A stretch of 5,337 nt of DNA from Methanosphaera sp. rholeuAM130 (GTDB lineage: Archaea; Methanobacteriota; Methanobacteria; Methanobacteriales; Methanobacteriaceae). Shown piece after piece: positions 1-5,337 of the stretch. Location: assembly GCA_003266065.1 (NCBI GenBank), contig MUZY01000256.1, positions 515 through 5,851 of the forward strand, read 5' to 3'. The translations under genes and the position numbers were made by a program. Position 1 is the stretch's first letter. Each line of letters starts with the position of its first letter. Under the pieces are notes generated by a model that did no database searches, was not told where the DNA came from, and saw nothing but the letters and a program-made list of their open reading frames with translations.

Positions 1-311
1 ATAAATTCATCCTTATATTCAGATTTAATATTATCTAATAAAGATATTAAATTATTTGTAGAAGTAACATCAGTTAAACGCATTTTACCATCATTAGCAG
101 GCAGTTCCAACTTGTGACAATATTTCACACTTTCATTTTCTTTTTCATTAAGTCTTTGTTTTATTTTTCTCCAATATGCAGAAGGATTTTTACTTTCAGT
201 TAAAACTGATACAACATCTATAACTGAATACCAATAGTCTTCTATTTCTTCATCCCATTTAGTTCTAATTTCTTTGTTTTTAAATAATTTTATATAATTT
301 TCTTCGTCCAT
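1..311 (-). CDS. BRO family N-terminal domain protein (phage antirepressor-like), 3' end outside window
   Basis: The minus strand is open from an ATG at 311 to the window edge: 103 codons and no stop, so the C-terminal part is missing. The protein starts MDEENYIKLF and then follows the known BRO-N pattern: a basic strand (residues about 7-17), a W..E....WYSVIDVV segment (19-35), the diagnostic LTESKNPSAYWRKIK (37-51), and LPANDGKMRLTDV (about 75-87). In better-known relatives the last part reads like 'DGK.R.TDVADTE.LLRIIQSIPSPKAEPF'; here the equivalent is diverged and lacks the prolines. BRO-N domains bind DNA and occur in phage and viral antirepressors and in prophage-derived cellular genes. 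The frame is also open upstream of the ATG with TTG codons, but ATG matches where homologues begin. The only Shine-Dalgarno-like sequence is a weak AAGG (323-326). Role here (regulator in a prophage or island) is inferred. Confidence 0.85.
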   Translation of the reverse strand, partial: MDEENYIKLFKNKEIRTKWDEEIEDYWYSVIDVVSVLTESKNPSAYWRKIKQRLNEKENESVKYCHKLELPANDGKMRLTDVTSTNNLISLLDNIKSEYKDEF

Positions 312-387
312 TTTATTCAAAACCTTATCAAGTATATTATTATTTAGTAATATCAAAAGTATTACTTAGTATTTAATATATTTATAC

Positions 388-419
388 ATATATATAATAT
401 TTATCATAGCATCTGATAA
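388..419 (-). promoter_or_regulatory. Candidate promoter and operator of the BRO-N gene
   Basis: Reading the minus strand towards the BRO-N start at 311, an alternating A/T stretch (388-400) could serve as a TATA box. Immediately upstream of it is a perfect 6-bp inverted repeat, TTATCA (401-406) and TGATAA (414-419), separated by 7 bp. A dyad placed at the edge of the TATA/BRE site fits an operator, possibly for autoregulation. The region is very AT-rich, so the TATA assignment is weak and the dyad could be chance. Confidence 0.35.
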
Positions 420-485
420 GTAATAGATTATTATAGTATTTTTTTAGAAATAATATGATAAAAATAATAAAATAATGAAAAATGA

Positions 486-718
486 TTAAACACTTTTTTC
501 AATTATTTTATTCTCATCTTCTGTTAAGTCCTATTATTGTTAAATAAATTCATTGATATTCTTATCAGTTATATTAATTTGTTCTTGTATGAGTTTACGC
601 CCTGTTGGAATGTTTATTATCTTCAAGTCTTTATTTAAATCCGACAAGTATCCGCAAGTTCACCTAATGATTTCTAACTATTTTCATCTAAAGTAATGGG
701 AGCAATGATTATGCCTCT
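486..718 (-). pseudogene. Decayed C-terminus of an Eco57I/TaqI-like DNA adenine methyltransferase or restriction enzyme
   Basis: The minus strand from 659 to 486 reads a C-terminal tail typical of type II/IIG N6-adenine methyltransferases: SDLNKDLKIINIP, then TGRKLIQEQINITDKNINEFI, three stops in the space of four codons (531-542), then DLTEDENKIIEKSV and the natural stop at 486-488. Family members end with '..L.ERK.I..QI..TDK.ID.LVY.LYGLTEEEI.I.E', so the stops fall exactly where 'YNLYG' is expected. Further upstream, in another frame, 659-718 reads RGIIIAPITLDENS, a stop, then KSLGELAD, which resembles the '(V)ELADKML.L' helix preceding this tail; a frameshift therefore separates the two parts. 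No catalytic NPPY motif is present, so only the end of the gene survives. What is seen is the broken reading; the family assignment rests on recall of the tail pattern. Confidence 0.7.
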
Positions 719-1000
719 TCAAATACCACATCCCAATCCTGCACTTAATTCGTTTTTAACGTTCCATCATAATTCTTCAAAGAATGTATTTGGAATTTTA
801 CTTTTGTGTTTTTTTCATCAATATATCATGGTTTGTATATTCGTGTCTGTTTTCTTCAAAAACCTGTAGCAATTATATTATCTTTTGTGGAGCCACCTTA
901 TTTACATCCCTCTTTTGAATAATTGACATTACTATATATGAATATGTATCATTTTTATTATATTCTTTTTTCAATCTTCCAGTAATTTTATATAGACAAT
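719..1000. other. Gene-free stretch with unassigned coding debris
   Basis: No intact gene is visible. On the minus strand between about 905 and 745 there are short open pieces split by stops, including one reading STKDNIIATGF and, after further stops, YIDEKNTKVKFQIHSLKN; another frame reads SKIPNTFFEEL and NVKNELSAGLGCGI. These may be older parts of the methyltransferase relic or of a different gene; I do not recognise them. The rest is AT-rich with no RNA gene or repeat array that I can support. Confidence 0.3.
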
Positions 1001-1056
1001 ATACACATCGTTAGTATCATGACAATCCACATTATTCTTCATGACTATTAAAAAAG

Positions 1057-1122
1057 ATAATCACATGGAGATTACCTATTCCATATAATCCACTTTAGAT
1101 TACATAATCACTATAGGATTAC
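1057..1122. promoter_or_regulatory. Three 19-bp dyads ATAATC-N7-GATTAC, candidate operator array
   Basis: Three 19-bp units lie at 1057-1075, 1085-1103 and 1104-1122. Each begins ATAATC and ends GATTAC with seven variable bases between, so each contains a perfect 5-bp inverted repeat TAATC/GATTA. Centres are at 1066, 1094 and 1113 (28 and 19 bp apart); units 2 and 3 are directly adjacent. A further perfect inverted repeat, ATGGA (1065-1069) and TCCAT (1080-1084), overlaps unit 1. The array sits upstream of the candidate TATA box of the large surface-protein gene, where an archaeal activator or repressor site would be expected. No known regulator is recognised; the function is inferred from symmetry, repetition and position. 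Confidence 0.5.
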
Positions 1123-1187
1123 TTAATGATATTCCACCATTACAATTTGTCATTTTAACCATGATTCATATTTTTCGCAGAAATTTG

Positions 1188-1196
1188 TTTATAATA
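1188..1196 (+). promoter_or_regulatory. Candidate TATA box of the adhesin-peptidase gene
   Basis: TTTATAATA matches a methanogen box A and follows an A-rich GAAATTTG that could act as a BRE. It would place transcription start near 1217 and give a 5' leader of about 60 nt. An alternative is AATATAAATT at 1222-1231, which would give a leader of under 30 nt. The sequence alone does not decide between them. Confidence 0.35.
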
Positions 1197-1263
1197 GACG
1201 TATTGATTTAATATCCATAAATAATATAAATTTTAACCAATAAAAACATACATAAAAATATAT

Positions 1264-1269
1264 GGAGGG
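1264..1269 (+). promoter_or_regulatory. Ribosome binding site GGAGGG
   Basis: A strong Shine-Dalgarno sequence ends 9 nt before the ATG at 1279. It fixes that ATG as the start of the large gene, and the hydrophobic signal peptide begins directly after it. Confidence 0.88.
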
Positions 1270-1278
1270 ATAATTATA

Positions 1279-4200
1279 ATGAAAAAGGGGAAAAATTTTA
1301 AATCAAAATCCTTTATTATAGTAATATTCATTATTTTAATGTTTATGACATTATCTGTAGCAGCTGCATCAGACAGTAATCTTACGGATAAGGGTTCTAC
1401 TTCTTTAGCTAAAAAGAACACGACAACAACAGCAGTTAAAGAAGCTGCTGCTAAAAACAACAGTGCAAGCTACAATACTCTTCAAAAAGAAATCAATAAA
1501 TCCGAAAAGTCATTGACGCTAAAAAGCGACTACAGGTATACAGATTCGGATAGTGTTAACGGGGTTGTATTAAACAAGAACAACATGGTAATTGATGGAA
1601 AGGGTCATACTATAGACGGTTCGGGTAAAGCCCGCGTATTTGTTGTTAGTGCAAAGAACGTTGTTCTTAAAAATATGATTATCACCAATGGTAGAAGTGA
1701 AGTAGGAAGTGCATTAGGTTTTACTGAGGGAGCTACACTTTCGACCATCAACGTTACGTTCACAAATAATTATGCAAGCAACATTGGTTGCATATTCCTG
1801 GATGAAAACTGTAAATATACCAGCACAAATGACAAGTTCATAAACTGTAATTCCAAAAATGAAGGAATTGTCACTTTGCGTGGTGCTACTGTAAATATAA
1901 ATCAGGGATACTTCAAGAGCAAATACACGCTTAACAAGGGTTTTATTTCAAGCATATATACATCAAGAATTGATGTGTCAAATACTACATTTACCAATAC
2001 CCAATCAAAGTATTCCACTGCAATATTCGGTGATAGGTACACATCCATCAAGAATAGCAAGTTTATAAACCTGGAAAGTGAACTGACCGGTGGAGCAATT
2101 ATTTTAAAAAATGAAAATAAAACATTGATTATAAATAACTGTGAATTCAGAAATGTTACATCCGGAAACAACGGGGGTGCAATCTTTGTTGATGCACCTG
2201 GATCACAAAAAACTACCGGTACTACAACCATTACAAATACCAGGTTTATAAACTGTAGAAGTAACTTCGGTGGAGCTATACTTCAATTGGGAGGTAAATT
2301 AAACATCAGCAAATGCAACTTTAATAGCAACAGGGCAATTTATGACGGTGGAGCAGTTTATACATCAGCCGCCAATACCATTATAAGCAATTCAGAATTT
2401 GTCAATAACCAGAATATCCTGACGGATTATGATGGATCTTCAATTTACTTTGACAATGGAGTTTTATCCATTAAAGGTTCAAAATTAACAAACAATAAAG
2501 GACAAAGTGGAATATATTTATATGACTCCAAATACGATTTAACCGGCAATACATTCAAGTCAAATAATATGGCCGTTTATGCAGTTTTCAGCTCAGGTAC
2601 ATTCAAGTCAAATAACCTCAACAATGACAAAATTTCATTGAAAAATACCTATTATCCGACAGTCGTAACAGATGAGGGTATAGAGATTTCAATTAAAAAT
2701 CCCATTAAAAATGTCAGCAAACTGCCTAGCCAATATGATTCACGCAAGTTAGGATATGTAACTCCTGTAAAGAATCAGGGCGAGAAAAATTCCTGTTGGG
2801 CTTTCGGAGCCAATGCAGCTATTGAAAGTAGCCTGTTGAAGACCACAAAAGAAGAGTATGACTTATCCGAGAATACCGTAGTCAATACACGACTTAAATA
2901 TTCACGATACGGTGATGCTTATGTAACTGAATTTAATTCAGAAACCGCACCAACCGGACACATGGTAAGCTGGCTGGGAACATTTGACCAGGATTATGAT
3001 CCATATGATGAACATGGCAAAATATCCGAATTAACTTCAACAGAAGATAACATACACATCCAGGACATCCTTTATATCCCGGGAAACAGCAAAAACATCA
3101 TGAATGAAATGAAACAGGCAATATACAAATATGGTGCAATCAGTGGGACAATTTACAGTACAACGGATAATAAATATTACAACCCTAAAACGGCGGCCTT
3201 CTATAGTTATGGAAAAGTAAATATCAACCATGTTATCACCCTCGTTGGATGGGATGACAATTACAGCAAGTCTAACTTTGCAACAACTCCTAAAGCAAAT
3301 GGTGCGTGGATTGTAAAAAACAGTTACGGTACTGAATATGGTGATAAAGGTTACATATACGTATCCTATTATGACGAATCAATATATCAGGAAACTAAAA
3401 CGGCATACATTTTCACGAATACCATAAAATACAATAAGAATTACCAGACAGACTTTACTGGTATGGATGATTACCTGACGCCTCTAAATGGCAATGTAAT
3501 ATACTATGCCAATACTTACAACATGACTGATGAGGATTATCTTGGAGCTATAGGTACATGGTTTAACGCCAAAGGCGTGAAATACTCATTCAGAGTTGTG
3601 GTAAATGATAAACTGATTCACCAACAGACTGGTACCAGTCCTTATATCGGCTATTCAACGATTAAATTGACAAAATTGCTTCCTGTAAAGACAAATGATG
3701 AAGTACAGATAATATTCCAGTCAAATGCAATTCCTGTCGAAACAAGTAGTCGTGTCCATTATCAAGAGGAAACATCCATATTCTCTGTAGATGGAAATGA
3801 CTGGTCTGACTTAATTGACAGGGACTCAACGGCAGTACTCAAACTCTACACAGTTGACCAAAAATCAATAAACAAAATCTCTTCAGGCAGTTCCAACAGT
3901 AAAAAAGGATATTCCGCAGTATTATATGACGGTAAAGGATCAGCATTAGCAGATACGGAAGTTAAATTTATCGTAAACGATAAGGAGTACACGGCTAAAA
4001 CCAATGAATTGGGCGTTGCCGTTCTCGATAAAAAATTCGATAACGAAAAATACAATATTCAAATAATCAATCCAGATACCGAAGAGATATTTACTGATTA
4101 TCTTGACTTTGAAGATTACAGTTATGATGTACCATACAATAAAATCACTCCACAAAAAAGGACAAACAGGAACATCCCAGAAAAAACTATCCTCAAACAC

Positions 4201-4749
4201 GTCGCTGCACAAAGCCCAAAAACCTTGAAAGTCACGAAAAAACTTGAATCTAAAAAGAACACAATCGAATACGATACACATGACTGCTACAGGGCAAAAT
4301 TCTATGACAACAACGGAAATGTCCTTAAAAACTCCAAAGTCAAGTTCATAGTGGATGGAATCGAATATGAAAAAACCACTGATGAAAATGGTGTTGCACG
4401 ATTAGATGAAATATTGAGTGCTGGAAAACACACAGTGACTATTATCAACGAAGAAACAGGTGAAGTAGTTACATATGAAATTGAGGTTAAAGCTTCAATA
4501 ATAGAAAATCAGGACATGGAATGCCAAGAATATGACAACTCAACATTTAAAGTAAGAGTTATTGGTGAAAATGGCAATGCGGTTAAATCCAGAGAAACAG
4601 TAGTATTTAAAATCAATGGCAAACCCTTCGAAGAGGAAACTGATGAAGACGGGTATGCATCACTGGAAATCAAAGAACAACCAGGAAACTACACCATTAC
4701 AGCCACATACCATAACTACACTACGACAAACAAGTTAACGGTTAAATAA
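1279..4749 (+). CDS. Secreted adhesin-like protein: beta-helix, C1A cysteine peptidase, lectin-like domain and three Ig-like repeats
   Basis: This is a 1156-residue surface protein, complete from GGAGGG-supported ATG to TAA. Residues 1-30 form a signal peptide (basic start, hydrophobic 11-28, cleavage near AAA-S at 30/31), followed by a Lys/Thr/Asn-rich linker to about 64. Residues about 90-450 are a right-handed beta-helix: coils with F.N-type turns at F161, F187, F212, F238, F262, F290, F323, F348, F374, L403, F426 and F442, and GGAI/GGAV at 271, 299, 331 and 357, like PMP/adhesin repeats. Residues about 482-705 are a papain-family (C1A) peptidase: LPSQYDSR then VTPVKNQG with oxyanion Gln500, SCWAFG with nucleophile Cys506, NINHVITLVGW with His651, and WIVKNSYG with Asn681. 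Cys506 is the only cysteine in the domain, so the papain disulfides are absent. Residues about 715-858 fit the lectin-like domain that often follows archaeal and bacterial C1 peptidases. Three Ig-like repeats close the protein (about 877-935, 1002-1070, 1088-1156), each with a TDE.G or TNELG turn; a basic linker (about 942-1000) separates the first two. Adhesin-like proteins with cysteine peptidase domains are known in rumen and gut Methanobrevibacter. Likely role: outside the cell, binding and cutting peptides or proteins of host, diet, neighbours or phage; the substrate is unknown. No C-terminal membrane helix or pseudomurein-binding repeat is seen. Confidence 0.93.
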   Translation: MKKGKNFKSKSFIIVIFIILMFMTLSVAAASDSNLTDKGSTSLAKKNTTTTAVKEAAAKNNSASYNTLQKEINKSEKSLTLKSDYRYTDSDSVNGVVLNKNNMVIDGKGHTIDGSGKARVFVVSAKNVVLKNMIITNGRSEVGSALGFTEGATLSTINVTFTNNYASNIGCIFLDENCKYTSTNDKFINCNSKNEGIVTLRGATVNINQGYFKSKYTLNKGFISSIYTSRIDVSNTTFTNTQSKYSTAIFGDRYTSIKNSKFINLESELTGGAIILKNENKTLIINNCEFRNVTSGNNGGAIFVDAPGSQKTTGTTTITNTRFINCRSNFGGAILQLGGKLNISKCNFNSNRAIYDGGAVYTSAANTIISNSEFVNNQNILTDYDGSSIYFDNGVLSIKGSKLTNNKGQSGIYLYDSKYDLTGNTFKSNNMAVYAVFSSGTFKSNNLNNDKISLKNTYYPTVVTDEGIEISIKNPIKNVSKLPSQYDSRKLGYVTPVKNQGEKNSCWAFGANAAIESSLLKTTKEEYDLSENTVVNTRLKYSRYGDAYVTEFNSETAPTGHMVSWLGTFDQDYDPYDEHGKISELTSTEDNIHIQDILYIPGNSKNIMNEMKQAIYKYGAISGTIYSTTDNKYYNPKTAAFYSYGKVNINHVITLVGWDDNYSKSNFATTPKANGAWIVKNSYGTEYGDKGYIYVSYYDESIYQETKTAYIFTNTIKYNKNYQTDFTGMDDYLTPLNGNVIYYANTYNMTDEDYLGAIGTWFNAKGVKYSFRVVVNDKLIHQQTGTSPYIGYSTIKLTKLLPVKTNDEVQIIFQSNAIPVETSSRVHYQEETSIFSVDGNDWSDLIDRDSTAVLKLYTVDQKSINKISSGSSNSKKGYSAVLYDGKGSALADTEVKFIVNDKEYTAKTNELGVAVLDKKFDNEKYNIQIINPDTEEIFTDYLDFEDYSYDVPYNKITPQKRTNRNIPEKTILKHVAAQSPKTLKVTKKLESKKNTIEYDTHDCYRAKFYDNNGNVLKNSKVKFIVDGIEYEKTTDENGVARLDEILSAGKHTVTIINEETGEVVTYEIEVKASIIENQDMECQEYDNSTFKVRVIGENGNAVKSRETVVFKINGKPFEEETDEDGYASLEIKEQPGNYTITATYHNYTTTNKLTVK
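2551..2615 (+). repeat. 17-bp direct repeat in the last beta-helix coils
   Basis: ACATTCAAGTCAAATAA occurs identically at 2551-2567 and 2599-2615. The offset is 48 bp, or 16 codons, so both copies are in frame and encode TFKSNN (residues 425-430 and 441-446). Other coils of the helix share protein motifs but not DNA sequence, so this pair may be a recent in-frame duplication or a conversion event. Sixteen residues is shorter than the usual coil length of 23-33 here. Confidence 0.65.
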
Positions 4750-4840
4750 AAGATGCTGTTGGAGCCATGTGATAAAAAAGTGATTCACGTAACATGAACT
4801 AAATTAATATACTCACACATACCCCAATAACCACCAATAC

Positions 4841-4861
4841 TTTTTTTATATTTTTTATTTT
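4841..4861 (+). terminator. Archaeal T-run terminator of the adhesin-peptidase gene
   Basis: About 90 bases after the stop codon lie TTTTTTTATATTTTTTATTTT-like runs on the coding strand, with no preceding hairpin. Oligo-T tracts without a stem are the usual archaeal termination signal. No other gene follows on this strand, which supports a single-gene transcript. Confidence 0.55.
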
Positions 4862-4891
4862 ACTAACAGATGGCCGGTTATCATAGTAATG

Positions 4892-5071
4892 TCAAATTAA
4901 AGCATAATCCACACCATCATATTCAATATAATCGGGAATATTTATAATGAATAGTTTATTTAAAATATTCCAACAATTAGTTTCCATATATAACCAAGAA
5001 TTATTTTTGGAGTAGCCATCCCATAAAAACGTCCCCACCATCAAGACTGCATTACTTAAATGCTTCGACAC
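4892..5071 (-). other. 59-codon open stretch, possible small gene or gene relic
   Basis: The minus strand is open from a GTG at 5071 (first ATG at 5041) to a TGA at 4892-4894. It reads MVGTFLWDGYSKNN at its first ATG and ends IPDYIEYDGVDYALI. No Shine-Dalgarno sequence precedes either start. The composition, with several Trp, Tyr, Asp and Gly residues, looks more like real protein than random AT-rich reading, so this may be the tail of a decayed gene. I do not recognise the family. Confidence 0.25.
5049..5063. other. Small hairpin GCATT-N5-AATGC
   Basis: A perfect 5-bp inverted repeat (5049-5053 with 5059-5063) encloses a 5-nt loop. It is short and has no T-run next to it, so no function is assigned. 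Confidence 0.3.
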
Positions 5072-5142
5072 TTATGATGATAGATATAGCGAGCAAATGC
5101 TACGAAAACCAATTGATATTCACCTTTTTTACGTCGAGGATA

Positions 5143-5164
5143 CTGTGTCCTCTTTAGGACACAG
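5143..5164. other. Perfect 9-bp hairpin with competing stem
   Basis: CTGTGTCCT (5143-5151) and AGGACACAG (5156-5164) pair perfectly around a 4-nt loop, CTTT. A second possible stem, GAGGA (5136-5140) with TCCTC (5148-5152), overlaps the left arm, so the two cannot form together. There is no adjacent T-run on either strand to make it a bacterial-type terminator. It lies on the 3' side of the IscB-like relic and could be a subterminal hairpin of an IS200/IS605-type element; that is inference. Confidence 0.5.
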
Positions 5165-5196
5165 ACCAATCGCCGTTCTCATCTTTCATCCAACCT

Positions 5197-5303
5197 TTAA
5201 TGGGTTCTATTAATTAATTTCTTTTCTTTTAATAATATTCTTGCTTTTTGTGGTTTACATGGCATTAATGCTTTGCCATTTGTTATAGTACGCAAACGAG
5301 CAT
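5197..5303 (-). pseudogene. iscB-like: N-terminal stub of an IscB/RRXRR-type nuclease gene, frameshifted
   Basis: On the minus strand an ATG at 5303 reads MLVCVL and then hits TAA (5283-5285). Dropping to the neighbouring frame continues ITNGKALMPCKPQKARILLK (5284-5286 down to 5227), then EKKLINRTH and a TAA at 5197-5199. IscB and related RRXRR proteins begin with a few hydrophobic residues, then '..G.PLMPC.P.KARKLLK.GKAKVV.RTPFTI'. The match to that start is close, and a single-base deletion after codon 6 explains the break. After RTH the expected PFTI and the RuvC and HNH regions are not found, so only a stub remains. IscB is the RNA-guided nuclease of OMEGA systems, carried by IS200/IS605-type elements; its omega RNA would be upstream, beyond the right edge of this window. 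The alternative is a stand-alone RRXRR protein rather than IscB itself. Confidence 0.65.
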
Positions 5304-5312
5304 AATCGTTTT

Positions 5313-5318
5313 CCTCCT
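5313..5318 (-). promoter_or_regulatory. Ribosome binding site AGGAGG of the IscB-like relic
   Basis: CCTCCT on the plus strand gives AGGAGG on the minus strand, ending 9 nt before the ATG at 5303. This is the same spacing as for the intact gene at 1279, and it supports that ATG as the original start of the now broken gene. Confidence 0.65.
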
Positions 5319-5337
5319 ACTGGTGAGTTAGTTATCC

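Noticed and set aside
1057..1122. Reading the three 19-bp units as a small CRISPR array
   Set aside because: Units are only 19 bp, differ in their centres, and the gaps between them are 9 and 0 bp, so there are no spacers.
1233..1460. Minus-strand open frame over the start of the large gene
   Set aside because: It is antisense to the signal peptide and ribosome site of the well-supported gene; its hydrophobic, repetitive reading follows from that composition.
1902..2231. Minus-strand open frame of 109 codons inside the beta-helix region
   Set aside because: It is an antisense shadow of the repeat-rich coding strand with no ribosome site or recognisable domain.
3037..3231. Minus-strand open frame opposite the peptidase domain
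   Set aside because: The plus strand carries conserved catalytic motifs here; the antisense reading has no support.
3846..4281. Two overlapping minus-strand open frames (3846-4055 and 3946-4281)
   Set aside because: They lie opposite the first Ig-like repeat and linker; each is rich in Phe, Ile and Val as expected from the complement of Lys/Asn-rich codons.
4750..4800. GTGATTCAC palindrome after the stop codon as a hairpin terminator
   Set aside because: The stem is 4 bp with a single-base centre and no T-run follows directly; the T-runs at 4841-4861 are a better terminator.
5303..5337. Omega RNA for the IscB-like relic inside the window
   Set aside because: Omega RNA of IscB lies upstream of the gene, and only about 34 bases remain between the start codon and the window edge.

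Overview
This AT-rich window looks like a gut methanogen of the Methanobacteriales (Methanobrevibacter or Methanosphaera type). The grounds are the style of its one large gene, a secreted beta-helix 'adhesin-like protein', the strong GGAGGG ribosome site, the A/T-rich TATA-like sequences and the T-run terminator without a hairpin. The genus is an inference; no RNA gene or housekeeping gene is present to fix it.

Layout. (1) 1-311, minus strand: 5' part of a phage-type BRO-N (antirepressor-like) gene that leaves the window on the left, with a TATA-like stretch and a perfect 6-7-6 dyad just upstream (388-419). (2) 486-718, minus strand: decayed C-terminus of a DNA adenine methyltransferase/restriction enzyme of the Eco57I/TaqI-like class, broken by stops and a frame change; 719-1000 is further unreadable debris. 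(3) 1017-1278: upstream region of the large gene, with three regularly built TAATC-N7-GATTA dyads, a candidate TATA box and a clear ribosome binding site. (4) 1279-4749, plus strand: intact 1156-residue secreted protein made of a signal peptide, a right-handed beta-helix with PMP-like coils, a papain-family (C1A) cysteine peptidase with all four catalytic-site residues, a probable lectin-like domain, and three C-terminal Ig-like repeats. (5) 4750-5337: a T-run terminator, a 59-codon open stretch of unknown nature, two hairpins, and on the minus strand the N-terminal stub of an IscB/RRXRR-type nuclease gene that keeps its ribosome site and start codon but is frameshifted and stopped.

Overall reading: one intact, well-preserved surface peptidase-adhesin gene stands alone between a phage-type gene and relics of two DNA-targeting genes (a restriction-modification methyltransferase and an OMEGA/IscB nuclease). 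That pattern suggests a variable island. The intact gene is monocistronic as far as can be seen. The strongest unexplained signal is the set of three dyads about 70-130 bp upstream of its candidate TATA box.
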